Shown one piece after another: positions 43,941-52,816 of a DNA stretch of 64,000 nucleotides. Position numbers and translations under genes: made by a program. The notes below the pieces were generated by a model. The model saw only the letters and a list, made by a program, of their open reading frames with translations. It was not told the origin of the DNA and made no database searches. The stretch covers positions 1 through 64,000 of the forward strand of contig NZ_DATAGQ010000201.1 in NCBI RefSeq assembly GCF_036263595.1. Reading direction: 5' to 3'. The stretch is from Geminicoccus sp036263595. Its GTDB lineage: Bacteria; Pseudomonadota; Alphaproteobacteria; Geminicoccales; Geminicoccaceae. How positions within the stretch are numbered: position 1 is the first letter of the stretch; every line of letters starts with the position of its first letter.

Positions 43941-45362
43941 ATGTGGAAGGATCCGTTCGTCTTCTTAAGAATGATAGTCATTTGTATTGCTTCTTCTTTT
44001 GCAATCCTGCTGGAAACGATGCCACCGGCGCGCGCAGGCTTCATCCAGCAGCTCGACATCGTTTATGATGTCGTGACGGAACGTGATTCCGATGGTGAGC
44101 TTCGTACGGAAACCCTCAAATTGGACCTGTATCGGCCCAGGCTGACGAGCGGGCCGGCCCCTCTGCTCGTCTACATCCATGGCGGCTGCTATGTCCGGGG
44201 ATCGAAGTCCCGCATCCCGACCTTCCTCAAGAACCTCGCCAACAGCGGCATCGCCGTGGCCAGCGTCGACTACCGGCTGGCGCCCGACCCGCTTAATCCG
44301 CAAGCCACCGCACACCAGAAGTGGCTCTTTCCCGCGGCCCTGAAGGACGTGCAGCAGGCGCTCCGCTTCCTGCGCAGGAACAAGGACCGTTTCCTGATCG
44401 ATCCCGCCAGGGTCGCCGCCCACGGCGAATCAGCCGGCGGCTATCTGGCCACCGTTTTGGGCGTGATGCCCGTGACCGATCGCGAGGGCATGAGCGACGG
44501 CTATTCCGACCGCGTCACCGCCGTCTCGGACTGGTACGGACGCAGCGATTTCACTCTGCCGGCATCGCCGGCGGGCGAGCCTTGCCATGAGTACTGGCTC
44601 GGGACCGCCCTGACGGCAGAAACCAAACCCGTGTTCCAGAAGGCCAGCCTTCTCCCTTACGTGAACGCGAGCAGCGTCCGCTACGTCCAGATCATGCATG
44701 GCAGCAGGGACCCCCAGGTCGATATCGTCCACTCCGTCCTGTTGAACGAGAAGCTGCGCGCCGCCGGCATCAAGCCCGACTTCTACCTGAACGAGGGCTG
44801 GCGCCATGGCTTTTCCGGCTCGCTCCTGGCTGAGGCGGTTACCAGGAACTTCCTCCTGCGTCGCCTGGGGCGGCCTCACCCCGAGGAATCGGTTCTCTGG
44901 AGTCTGCAGATCAACGCTGGACGGACCGACACGAGGGATCCAGACGCCCTGCCGGCATTCTATCAGGTCGACCAGTACATGGACCTGGCCGCGCCAGGCA
45001 CGCCCATCCTGTACCAGGGATGTGTCGACCATCCGACCCTGCCCAGGCTCTACTGGGACGCACGCTACGGCAAGAAGTTCGGCTACAGGTTCCCCGTCGC
45101 CAACGGGGTCTACCGGATCCGGCTGCATTTCGCGGAGTGCCGCTACACCAGGATCGGGCAGCGCCGGCAGACGGTCGGCCTGTTCGGCATCCCGATGCTC
45201 CGCAACCACGACACGCTCAGGTCGACCGGCGGCGGGTTCGCGACGCCCGATCTCCAGGAACTCAACGTCATCGTCCGCAATGGCCGTATCGACCTGGGCT
45301 TCGCCACCGCCAATGGCGCCAATGCGTCGATCAACGCGCTGGAGATCGAACGCCTGCTCTGA
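43941..45362 (+). CDS. Secreted esterase with malectin-like C-terminus, paralog of the preceding gene
   Basis: A 473-residue paralog of the esterase at 42228, colinear over its whole length. The signal segment covers about 5-32. Key residues match: VYIHGGCY (77-84), nucleophile S164 in HGESAGG, D257 in HGSRDPQ, and H289 in GWRHG. The C-terminal malectin-like domain (about 318-473) shares LHFAECRYTRIGQRR and VGLFG strands. ATG 43941 is preferred because GGGAG lies four bases upstream; ATG 43926 is possible. The first 30 codons are noticeably AT-rich while the rest matches the genome. The pair is a tandem duplication that has diverged substantially. Confidence 0.75.
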   Translation: MWKDPFVFLRMIVICIASSFAILLETMPPARAGFIQQLDIVYDVVTERDSDGELRTETLKLDLYRPRLTSGPAPLLVYIHGGCYVRGSKSRIPTFLKNLANSGIAVASVDYRLAPDPLNPQATAHQKWLFPAALKDVQQALRFLRRNKDRFLIDPARVAAHGESAGGYLATVLGVMPVTDREGMSDGYSDRVTAVSDWYGRSDFTLPASPAGEPCHEYWLGTALTAETKPVFQKASLLPYVNASSVRYVQIMHGSRDPQVDIVHSVLLNEKLRAAGIKPDFYLNEGWRHGFSGSLLAEAVTRNFLLRRLGRPHPEESVLWSLQINAGRTDTRDPDALPAFYQVDQYMDLAAPGTPILYQGCVDHPTLPRLYWDARYGKKFGYRFPVANGVYRIRLHFAECRYTRIGQRRQTVGLFGIPMLRNHDTLRSTGGGFATPDLQELNVIVRNGRIDLGFATANGANASINALEIERLL

Positions 45363-45380
45363 AAAGGGCAGGCGTTCCGC

Positions 45381-45497
45381 TCAAGCCAGCCAGAACCGCA
45401 GGACGAGCGACACCAGCCCCGTCGCGGCGACACCGGCGGCCCAGAGGCCCACGAACCACAGCCAGCGGCGCAGGCGCGAGGGCCGATCGGCAGTCAT
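45381..45497 (-). CDS. DUF2474 small subunit of cytochrome bd oxidase
   Basis: A 38-residue protein reading MTADRPSRLRRWLWFVGLW and then a hydrophobic stretch ending VLRFWLA. One transmembrane helix with a basic, tryptophan-rich N-terminus matches the DUF2474 family, which sits next to CydAB of the cyanide-insensitive type and is thought to act like CydX in assembly or stability. It starts two bases after the cydB stop. Confidence 0.75.
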   Translation of the reverse strand: MTADRPSRLRRWLWFVGLWAAGVAATGLVSLVLRFWLA

Positions 45498-45499
45498 GC

Positions 45500-46507
45500 T
45501 CAATGATAGCCCTCGTGCCCGGTCTTCCCCCTGAACACCCAGTAGGAATAGGCCGTGTAGGCCAGGATGACCGGGATCAGGACCGAGGCGCCGACCAGCA
45601 TGAAGCGCTGGCTCTTCTCAGGGGATGCCGCGTCCCAGATCGTGATGGCACCGGGTATCACATAGGGGAACATGCTGACGCCAAGGCCGATCAGCCCCAG
45701 CGCGAACATGGCGAGCGTGAGCAGGAACGGCAGGTGCTCCCAGCGTCGCCGGATGCCGATGAAGAACAGCACCGAAGCCACCGCCACCAGGATCGGCACC
45801 TGGGCCGCGAACAGCACCTGCGGGAAGGTGAACCAGCGCTGGTAGTAGGCCTCGCTGAGGAACGGCGTGGCCAGGCTGACCAGCACGATGCAGCCGATCA
45901 TGGCCGGCCCCAGGATCCGCGCGAACCGGAAGCAATGATCCTGGAGTTGCCCTTCGGTCTTCATGATCAGCCAGGTCGATCCCAGCAGCGCGTAGCCCAC
46001 GACCAGGCTGACCCCGACCAGGACGGTGAACGGCGTCAGCCAATCCCACCAGCCGCCCGCATAGGAGCGACCCTCGACGGTGATACCCTGCAGCAGCGCG
46101 CCCAGCGTGATCCCCTGCGCCAGGGCCGCGACGACGGAACCGGTGGTGAAGCCGATGTCCCACCAGCGGCGATGGCCGGGGTCGCGCCAGCGGAACTCGA
46201 AGGCCACGCCGCGGAAGATCAGCGCCAGCAGCATGGCGATGATCGGCGCGTAGAGGGCCGGCAGGATGATCGCATAGGCCAGCGGGAAGGCTGCCATCAG
46301 CCCGCCGCCGCCCAGGATCAGCCAGGTCTCGTTGCCATCCCAGACGGGTGCCACGGTGTTGATGGCGCTGTCGCGCTCCAGGCCGGGCTTGAACATCGGG
46401 AACAGGATCCCGATGCCCAGGTCGAACCCGTCCATGACGACATAGGCGAACACCGCGAACGCGATCAGGAACGCCCAGACGGTGGTGAGATCGATATCGA
46501 AGCTCAT
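45500..46507 (-). CDS. cydB: Cytochrome bd ubiquinol oxidase subunit II
   Basis: A 335-residue inner-membrane subunit of the bd-type quinol oxidase. The start MSFDIDLTTVW and the motif YVVMDGFDLGIGILFP are family hallmarks, as is VAPVWDGNETWLILGGGG. Length is close to the CIO-type CydB (about 335). Its ATG overlaps the cydA stop (ATGA). With CydA it oxidises ubiquinol and reduces O2 to water, contributing to the membrane potential without proton pumping. Confidence 0.95.
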   Translation of the reverse strand: MSFDIDLTTVWAFLIAFAVFAYVVMDGFDLGIGILFPMFKPGLERDSAINTVAPVWDGNETWLILGGGGLMAAFPLAYAIILPALYAPIIAMLLALIFRGVAFEFRWRDPGHRRWWDIGFTTGSVVAALAQGITLGALLQGITVEGRSYAGGWWDWLTPFTVLVGVSLVVGYALLGSTWLIMKTEGQLQDHCFRFARILGPAMIGCIVLVSLATPFLSEAYYQRWFTFPQVLFAAQVPILVAVASVLFFIGIRRRWEHLPFLLTLAMFALGLIGLGVSMFPYVIPGAITIWDAASPEKSQRFMLVGASVLIPVILAYTAYSYWVFRGKTGHEGYH

Positions 46508-47943
46508 GCCCCGGCCTCCCCGGTCCTGGCGCCCATCATCCGCGGTGGCGAGAGCCCCGGTGCCGGCGTGATGCCGGCCGCGCGCTCCGGGCGGTTCTGG
46601 ACGTCTTCCGGCCCCGATTCACCAGCGACGGGCGGATGGCTCATCAGCTTGAGGATGTAGAGCGTGCCGGCCGAGAACACGACGAAGTAGACGATCACGA
46701 ACATCAGGAGCGAGGTCGCCACGGCCGGTGCTTCCAGCGGCGCCACCGAATCAGCCGTCCGCAGCAGGCCGTACACGGTGAAGGGCTGCCGGCCGACCTC
46801 CGTGGTCACCCAGCCCGCGATCACCGCCACGAAGCCGGCGGGTCCCATCGCCATCGCGAAGCGATGGAGCGGCCGCCAGTGATAGAGCTGTCCCTTGAAG
46901 AAGGCGAACACGCTGAGCAGGCCCAGGGTCAGCATCAAGAAGCCCAGCCCCACCATGATGCGGAACGACCAGAACACGATCTCCACCGGCGGCCACTGGT
47001 CCCGCGGAACCGTGTCGAGGCCCGCCAGCGGCGCGTTGAGGTCGTGCTTCAGGATCAGGGACGACAGCTTCGGGATCGCGACCTCGTAATGCACCTCGCC
47101 CGCTTCCTCGTCCGGCAGGCCGAACAGGATCAGCGGCGCGCCGCCCTCGGAGCTCTGGAAATGGCCCTCCATCGCCATGACCTTGGCGGGCTGGTGCTCC
47201 AGCGTGTTCAGGCCATGCGCATCGCCTGCGAAGATCTGGATCGGTGCCACCACCGCGATCATGCCCATCGCCATGGTGAACATGACCCTGGCGCCCTCGT
47301 TGATCTTGTCGCGCAGCAGGTGGAACGCGCCCACCGCGCCCACGACCAGGGCGGTGGTCAGGTAGGCCGCCAGCACCGTGTGGACGAGACGGTAGGGGAA
47401 CGACGCGTTGAACACGATCGCCCACCAGTCCTCCGGTACGAATTGCCCGACATCGTTGATGCTGTAGCCGCCGGGCGTGTGCATCCAGCTGTTCGCCGAG
47501 AGGATCCAGAAGGCCGAGAAGAACGTGCCGAACGCCACGGCCAGCGTCGCCGTGTAGTGCAGGCCCTTGCCGACCCGGTTCATGCCGAACAGCATGACGC
47601 CCAGGAAACCGGCCTCAAGGAAGAAGGCGGTGAGCACCTCGTACGCCATGACCGGGCCCAGCACCGGCCCGACCTTGTCCGAGAACACCGACCAGTTCGT
47701 GCCGAACTGGTAGGACATGACGATGCCGGACACGACGCCCATGCCGAACGCCAGGGCGAAGATCTTCAGCCAGTACTTGAACAGCCGGAGATAGACCTCC
47801 CGCCCGGTCCACAGCCACAGCCCCTCCAGCACCGCCAGATAGCTGGCCAGGCCGATGGAGAAGGCCGGGAAGATGAAGTGGAAGGAGACCGTGAACGCGA
47901 ACTGGATTCGGGCCAGCAACAGGGCATCGAATTGTTCAAGCAT
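46504..47943 (-). CDS. cydA: Cytochrome bd ubiquinol oxidase subunit I, CIO type
   Basis: A 479-residue inner-membrane heme-bearing subunit. Early FTVSFHFIFPAFSIG contains the conserved histidine (H22) near heme ligands, and GWVTTEVGRQPFTVYG is the quinol-site-linked motif. The protein is shorter than E. coli CydA (522) because the Q-loop is short, as in cyanide-insensitive oxidases. ATG 47943 is chosen over the longer frame, with GGAG seven bases upstream. It heads a cydA-cydB-DUF2474 operon; the enzyme probably serves low-oxygen or inhibited-respiration conditions. Confidence 0.93.
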   Translation of the reverse strand: MLEQFDALLLARIQFAFTVSFHFIFPAFSIGLASYLAVLEGLWLWTGREVYLRLFKYWLKIFALAFGMGVVSGIVMSYQFGTNWSVFSDKVGPVLGPVMAYEVLTAFFLEAGFLGVMLFGMNRVGKGLHYTATLAVAFGTFFSAFWILSANSWMHTPGGYSINDVGQFVPEDWWAIVFNASFPYRLVHTVLAAYLTTALVVGAVGAFHLLRDKINEGARVMFTMAMGMIAVVAPIQIFAGDAHGLNTLEHQPAKVMAMEGHFQSSEGGAPLILFGLPDEEAGEVHYEVAIPKLSSLILKHDLNAPLAGLDTVPRDQWPPVEIVFWSFRIMVGLGFLMLTLGLLSVFAFFKGQLYHWRPLHRFAMAMGPAGFVAVIAGWVTTEVGRQPFTVYGLLRTADSVAPLEAPAVATSLLMFVIVYFVVFSAGTLYILKLMSHPPVAGESGPEDVQNRPERAAGITPAPGLSPPRMMGARTGEAGA

Positions 47944-48197
47944 CTCCGAACTCCAGGTGCACGCCGCCGTCAGCCACATCAGGCCGGATCGGTCCAGGCA
48001 TCATGCAGGTTCGAGCGGAAAGATGGTTCGCAGTTGCGGTAGTCCCATGAAATTTCGTGCAGAAAGGATCTTCTGTCGCAGGGATCGGAGGCACCGCGGC
48101 GCCATCCGGTGTGCCACGTCGTATTCTCACCGGCGCTCTGGTACAATCACTCCTGCGCCGGGCCCATCCGGACGTTGCGCAGCAGATCGGTGGCAGC

Positions 48198-49016
48198 ATG
48201 GAAGCCGGCTCGTACATCATTCGCGGCGGCCTGCCCGGACGGGAGCGGCTGCGGCTGCTGGCGCGGGTGATGCGTCCGGCCACGCTGGCGCTCCTGGCGC
48301 GGGCGGGCGTGCATGGCGGCATGGATTGCCTCGACGTCGGCTGCGGTGGCGGCGACGTCACCACCGAGCTGGCACGGCTGGTCGGCCCCGCCGGCAAGGT
48401 GACGGGCATCGACTTCGACCCGGTCAAGGTCGAGATCGCCCGGGAGGAATCGGCCGCCTTCGGCCTTCACAACCTCCAGTTCCAGGTGGGCGACGTCCGC
48501 GAGGACCTGTCCAGCCTGCCCGCCGCCGACCTCGTCTATGCCCGGTTCCTCCTCAGCCACCTGCCAGCACCGGAGGCGGTTCTCGGCCAGCTCGTGGCCC
48601 ATGCCAGGCCGGGCGGGCTCGTCGTCCTGGAGGACATCCAGATCTCCGGCCATGTGGTGCATCCACCGTCCTGGGCGCACGACGCGTTCGTCGACCTCTA
48701 TCTGCGCACCGGCCGGGCCCGCGGGGCCGATCCGGAGATCGGCCCGAAGCTGCCGGGCCTGCTCCAGGCGGCGGGCCTGGTCGACGTGCAGGCGCAGGTC
48801 GCCCAGCCGGTCGGCCTGCAGGGCGAGATGAAGCTCGTCTCCGCGATGACCATGGAAACCATTGCCGATGCCGTGCTGGCCGCGGGCTTGGCCGACCATG
48901 CCCGGATCGATGCCATCGTCGACGAGCTGCGCCGCATGGCAGGCGACCCGGCGACGCTCGTCTCGATCGCCCGGGTCGTGCAGAGCTGGGGCCGCAAGCC
49001 CGGGCCCCGTCCCTGA
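48198..49016 (+). CDS. Class I SAM-dependent methyltransferase
   Basis: A 272-residue methyltransferase. Motif I reads DVGCGGGDVTTELARL, followed by VTGIDFDPVKVE, which binds S-adenosylmethionine; ADLVYARFLLSHLP is the next conserved block. The N-terminus SYIIRGGLPGRERLRLL is characteristic of a small-molecule methyltransferase group, but the acceptor is not known. ATG 48198 is preferred because homologous sequence starts there; a longer frame from 48057 adds 47 dissimilar residues. The ribosome site is weak. It is divergent from cydA and ends three bases from the convergent thioesterase gene. Confidence 0.72.
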   Translation: MEAGSYIIRGGLPGRERLRLLARVMRPATLALLARAGVHGGMDCLDVGCGGGDVTTELARLVGPAGKVTGIDFDPVKVEIAREESAAFGLHNLQFQVGDVREDLSSLPAADLVYARFLLSHLPAPEAVLGQLVAHARPGGLVVLEDIQISGHVVHPPSWAHDAFVDLYLRTGRARGADPEIGPKLPGLLQAAGLVDVQAQVAQPVGLQGEMKLVSAMTMETIADAVLAAGLADHARIDAIVDELRRMAGDPATLVSIARVVQSWGRKPGPRP

Positions 49017-49019
49017 CGG

Positions 49020-49415
49020 TCAGCCCGTCGCAGGACCGTTCTGCGCCGGCGGAAGCAAGCGCGGCCGCCGGTCCTCGCCGATCGAGACGAAGGTGAACGT
49101 CGCCTCGGTCACCATGACCGCCTCGTCGTCCGCACGCGGCCTGCGCCAGGCTTCGATATGGACCTTCAGCGACGTGCGGCCCGTCGCCACGATCTCGCCG
49201 TAGAAGCTGACCTCGTCGCCCACCAGCACCGGGCTGATGAAGCTCATCGCCTCGACCGCGACGGTGGCCGTGCGGCCGCGCGCCCGCCTGGTCGCGAGGC
49301 TGCCCGCGGCCAAGTCCATGTGCGCCATCAGCCAGCCGCCGAAGATGTCGCCGGCCGGGTTGGTGTCGGCCGGCATGGCGATCGTGCGGATCACCGGGGG
49401 CAGGTCGGGCGGCAT
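49020..49415 (-). CDS. Acyl-CoA thioesterase, YciA-like hotdog fold
   Basis: A 131-residue hotdog thioesterase of the YciA/acyl-CoA hydrolase type. The signature TNPAGDIFGGWLMAHMD, with the catalytic Asp, and the later VEAMSFISPV block are both visible. It hydrolyses acyl-CoAs in the cytoplasm. ATG 49415 gives a family-length protein; the upstream 14 codons look arbitrary. It diverges from the DUF2243 gene. Confidence 0.85.
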   Translation of the reverse strand: MPPDLPPVIRTIAMPADTNPAGDIFGGWLMAHMDLAAGSLATRRARGRTATVAVEAMSFISPVLVGDEVSFYGEIVATGRTSLKVHIEAWRRPRADDEAVMVTEATFTFVSIGEDRRPRLLPPAQNGPATG

Positions 49416-49574
49416 CGCGTTCTCGCGTCGTGTGCGGCCCGACGAAGCTAGAGGCATTCGGGACCCGGCGGAACCACCGGGCGATCCCGGGTCGGTGCCG
49501 GCAGGAACGATGGGCTCTGGCTGGCGGTTGCATTTCGAGCCATCCGATCAGCGACGAAGCGAAGATCCGGTACC

Positions 49575-50384
49575 ATGACCTCCCGTCCTGCGCCTGCGCG
49601 ATCCCAGATCCTGCCCAGCCGTCTCCATTGGGCCGGGTACCTGCTGGGCTTCTCGCTGAGTGGCTTCTTCGACGGGATCCTGCTCCATCAGGTCCTGCAA
49701 TGGCACCACCTGCTGAGCGCGCTGGACAGTTCGACCTTCCGCGACATCCGCGTGCAGATCCTGGCGGACGGCCTGTTCCATGTGCTGATGTATGCCGTGG
49801 CTGCCGTCGGGCTGTGGTTGTTGTGGCGCAGCCGCCGGGCCTTCGCCGAGCCGGGATCGGGCAGGACGCTCCTCGCGGTGGCGCTGATCGGGTTTGGCGT
49901 CTGGCATGTCCTGGACGCCGTCCTGTCCCACTGGATCCTCGGCATCCATCGCATCCGCATGGACTCGCCTGTTCCGTTGGCCTGGGATCTCGGCTGGGCG
50001 CTGGTATTCGGGTTGGTGCCCATCCTGGCCGGCATCCTGCTGGACCGGCGTGGCGGAGGCGGCAACGGCCGGGGGCGGCAGCACCGCTCGCTGGCGCCGG
50101 CAGCCTTGGCGGCCGCCGTGTTGGTGGCCGGGCCGGTCGCGGCGCTGCCGCCTCCCGGGACCGACACGGTCATGGTCCTGTTCCGGCCGGGCATGAGCGG
50201 CAGCGACGCGTTCGGCGCCCTGGCCGCGGTGGATGCGCGGCCGGTCTGGAGCGACCCGACAGGGCAGCTTTGGGCCGTGGAGATGGGAGTGGGCGGCCGG
50301 GCGTCGGCGCTGTACGCTCATGGTGCCCTTCTCGTAGGCACCGGCCTACTTCCCGCCGGCTGCCTCGCCTGGTCGAGTGCCTGA
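49575..50384 (+). CDS. DUF2243 membrane protein with extra C-terminal domain
   Basis: A 269-residue inner-membrane protein. The DUF2243 core (about 17-155) has four hydrophobic segments and the histidine-rich hallmark FFDGILLHQVLQWHH (31-45), with further histidines such as H69, H111 and H119, suggesting heme or metal binding. After a basic, glycine-rich linker (156-172) and one more hydrophobic segment comes a compact domain of about 75 residues (195-269), including DTVMVLFRPG and ALYAHGALLVGTG. Its function is unknown. It ends six bases before the K+ channel gene, so the two are probably co-transcribed. Confidence 0.7.
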   Translation: MTSRPAPARSQILPSRLHWAGYLLGFSLSGFFDGILLHQVLQWHHLLSALDSSTFRDIRVQILADGLFHVLMYAVAAVGLWLLWRSRRAFAEPGSGRTLLAVALIGFGVWHVLDAVLSHWILGIHRIRMDSPVPLAWDLGWALVFGLVPILAGILLDRRGGGGNGRGRQHRSLAPAALAAAVLVAGPVAALPPPGTDTVMVLFRPGMSGSDAFGALAAVDARPVWSDPTGQLWAVEMGVGGRASALYAHGALLVGTGLLPAGCLAWSSA

Positions 50385-50390
50385 GGTTCG

Positions 50391-51182
50391 ATGATCAGCC
50401 AGTCAGCGCAGCCCAACAACGACTTCATCCGGACCCTCCGGGCGCTCTACGAGGGCAACTCATACCAGGCCCACCGCTTCCGCTACGGGCTGTTCGTGTT
50501 CGACCTGACGACGATCGTGTTCATCATCGCCACGTCGTTCATGCCGCGCGTCACGCTGATCGAGGTCATCGACGTCTTCTTCGGGGTCGCCCTGCTGGCG
50601 GATTTTGCCGCCCGCCTCCTGATCAGCCGCACCAAGCTGCGCGACCTCGTCCGCCTCTCGACGCTGGCGGACATGGTAGCCCTCATCTCCTTTCTGGGTC
50701 CCATCGTCGGCGAAGGCGGCGGCTTCCTGCGGGTCCTGCGCACGCTGCGCCTGCTGCACACCTACGCCTTCCTCAAGCGCCTGCGGGCCGACCTGCCGTT
50801 CTTCCGGCAGAACGAGGAGGCCATCCTCGCCGTGGTCAACCTCCTGGTCTTCATCTTCGTGATGACCGGGATCGTGTACTGGACGCAGTTCCCGAACAAC
50901 CCGGACATCCACAACTACGTGGATGCCCTCTATTTCACGGTCACCTCGCTTACCACCACGGGCTTTGGCGACATCACGCTGCCGGGCACGCTCGGGCGCA
51001 TGATCTCGGTCTTCATCATGATCTGCGGCGTGACCCTGTTCCTGCGCCTGGCCCAGGTCCTGTTCCGCCCGCACAAGGTGCGCTTCCGCTGCACCCATTG
51101 CGGCCTCCAGCGCCACGACCCGGATGCCGTCCACTGCAAGGCCTGCGGCAACCTGCTGAACATCCCCGACGAGGGCCTCTGA
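50391..51182 (+). CDS. Voltage-gated-type potassium channel with C-terminal zinc ribbon
   Basis: A 263-residue six-helix channel. The S4-like helix carries arginines every third residue (R114, R117, R120 in FLRVLRTLRLL), and the selectivity filter reads TTTGFGD (188-194), as in K+ channels with a Phe at the central position. After S6 the tail has a zinc-ribbon pattern, CTHCG (C234, C237) and CKACG (C249, C252). It would let K+ cross the inner membrane, perhaps sensing voltage, metal or redox state through the ribbon. It follows the DUF2243 gene closely. Confidence 0.85.
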   Translation: MISQSAQPNNDFIRTLRALYEGNSYQAHRFRYGLFVFDLTTIVFIIATSFMPRVTLIEVIDVFFGVALLADFAARLLISRTKLRDLVRLSTLADMVALISFLGPIVGEGGGFLRVLRTLRLLHTYAFLKRLRADLPFFRQNEEAILAVVNLLVFIFVMTGIVYWTQFPNNPDIHNYVDALYFTVTSLTTTGFGDITLPGTLGRMISVFIMICGVTLFLRLAQVLFRPHKVRFRCTHCGLQRHDPDAVHCKACGNLLNIPDEGL

Positions 51183-51237
51183 GCGCATCCGCCAGGATCG
51201 CCCGGCGCCCTCGGGTCCCGCAAGCGGGCGTGGGCAA

Positions 51238-51720
51238 TCAGTAGGGCCGGCCATCCTTGTGCGTGTAGATCCATTTCCCGTCGGGTCCGAGCGAGGCCTT
51301 CAGGTCGTCGCGCGGATAGCTTCCCTCGTCGCCGGCCGTGCGATCGCCGACCTCCAGGTAGACGACGTCCCGGTCGGTCCTGTTCACCAGTTGATGCGCG
51401 ATGCCCTGCGCCGGGAACCCGGCGCACATGCCGGGCGCCAGCGGCACCTCCTCGGTGTCCGTGACCAGGGTCGGTTCCCCTTCGAGCACATAGATGAACT
51501 CGTCCTGCCTGCTGTGCCGGTGCAACAGCGCCGATTCGCCGCCAGGTGCGAGCCGGGTCAGGTTCACGCCGAAATTCCTGAGCCCGAACAGGTCGCCGAG
51601 CGGTCGTTTCTCCCGTTTGGCCATGCGGCTGAAGAAGGGCTCAGGATAGGTCGAAGGCCTAGTTCGAGGCGGCGCAGACGATGCCAGCATGGCGATCGGG
51701 GTTGGCGCTTTCTGGCTCAT
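51238..51720 (-). CDS. Cupin-domain protein
   Basis: A 160-residue single-cupin protein. The metal-binding core reads LHRHSRQDEFIYVLEGEP and, further on, PAQGIAHQLVNR, which supplies the third histidine. It resembles sugar- or mannose-6-phosphate-isomerase-like cupins of unknown activity. ATG 51720 (MSQKAPTPIAM) is preferred to a longer frame because of weak sequence upstream; the ribosome site is poor. The C-terminal tail GKWIYTHKDGRPY is common in this cupin group. It is followed downstream by the K+ channel in convergent orientation. Confidence 0.72.
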   Translation of the reverse strand: MSQKAPTPIAMLASSAPPRTRPSTYPEPFFSRMAKREKRPLGDLFGLRNFGVNLTRLAPGGESALLHRHSRQDEFIYVLEGEPTLVTDTEEVPLAPGMCAGFPAQGIAHQLVNRTDRDVVYLEVGDRTAGDEGSYPRDDLKASLGPDGKWIYTHKDGRPY

Positions 51721-51928
51721 CGGTCTTGCTCGCTTGCTGCCCTTGAGCGGCAACCTTGCCCAACGACCGCGCGGATTCAACGCAGACGCCAACCGCGTCC
51801 GAATCCAACGATCACGCCGCCGCAACCATGCTAGACTTGTTGGTCACGGCCTTGCCGCCGGAGGAACGATGGCTCGCCCACACCGCCACGAAACTGCATG
51901 AACGAACCCAAGAAGCCGTTGCGTCCGT

Positions 51929-52816
51929 TCATTTTTCCAGCCCGACGAGCCGGCGCGCCCGCTCGACGCAGGCCACCGCCTCGTCCTCGTAGCGTCCGGG
52001 CAGCTCGATATTGGCGATGGTGCCCTGCAGGAAGGTCAGGCCGTCGAGAACTTCCTCCCATGGGATGGCGCCCCAGCCGAGCGGCAAATGAAGGTCGCCC
52101 ATGCCGAAGGCAACCGTCTCCGAGCGGGTATGGCCATGCAGCGTCAGCGGCCGCCCGAAGCTGTCATGGAGGTGCAGGTGGTTGGTGAGCGGTGCCGCCT
52201 GCCGGCAGGACGACCACGGATCGACCCCGCGCCGGCTGGCTTCCAGGAAGGCGTGGCTGAAGTCAATGAGCACCGCCACCTGCGGGTGGGCCAGGCGCTC
52301 GACCTGCTCGGCCACCTCGTGGGGCAGCTGCACGAGGTCGCCGGGCCGCTCGCCGAACAGGTTCTCGACGACGATCCGAAAACCGTGCCGCCCGGCAATG
52401 TCGCCCATCCGGGCAAGATAGTCCCGCTCGCGCGCCCGCAGCGCTTCCAGCTCGCGCCCCGTCACATGCACCGTGCGGCCGGAGTGCTGCACATAGACCC
52501 CCGCCCCCAGCCGGGCGGTCATCTCCAGGTAGGCCAGCGTGGCCGCCTCCTGGATCTCCGCATGGCGGACGTCCCAGGGGTTCGAGGCGATCGGCCCGTG
52601 CACCGTGTAGCGAAGCGGGAAGCGCCGCGCGATCTCCAGCACCTCGCAAAAGCGCCGCTCCACGATCCGGCCGCCGGCCACGACGTCCAGGTCATAGAGC
52701 GCGATCTCGGCGGCATCAGCCCCGGCCGCGACGATGCCTTCCAGCTCCGACCGAAGGCTCGCAGGCCGGCCCTCCCGCCCGTGGGTCGTGAGCCCTACCG
52801 CCACCACGTTGGTCAT
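51929..52816 (-). CDS. Sugar phosphate isomerase/epimerase (AP endonuclease 2-like TIM barrel)
   Basis: A 295-residue TIM-barrel protein of the xylose-isomerase-like/AP endonuclease 2 superfamily. Likely metal ligands are E151 (VVENLFGE), D185 and H188 (LIDFSHAF), with HLHLHD later in the sequence. It probably isomerises a sugar or inositol-type compound, though some relatives are endonucleases. ATG 52816 has GAGGA seven bases upstream. It diverges from dgoK with a 143-base shared promoter region, suggesting joint control of sugar-acid use. Confidence 0.75.
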   Translation of the reverse strand: MTNVVAVGLTTHGREGRPASLRSELEGIVAAGADAAEIALYDLDVVAGGRIVERRFCEVLEIARRFPLRYTVHGPIASNPWDVRHAEIQEAATLAYLEMTARLGAGVYVQHSGRTVHVTGRELEALRARERDYLARMGDIAGRHGFRIVVENLFGERPGDLVQLPHEVAEQVERLAHPQVAVLIDFSHAFLEASRRGVDPWSSCRQAAPLTNHLHLHDSFGRPLTLHGHTRSETVAFGMGDLHLPLGWGAIPWEEVLDGLTFLQGTIANIELPGRYEDEAVACVERARRLVGLEK

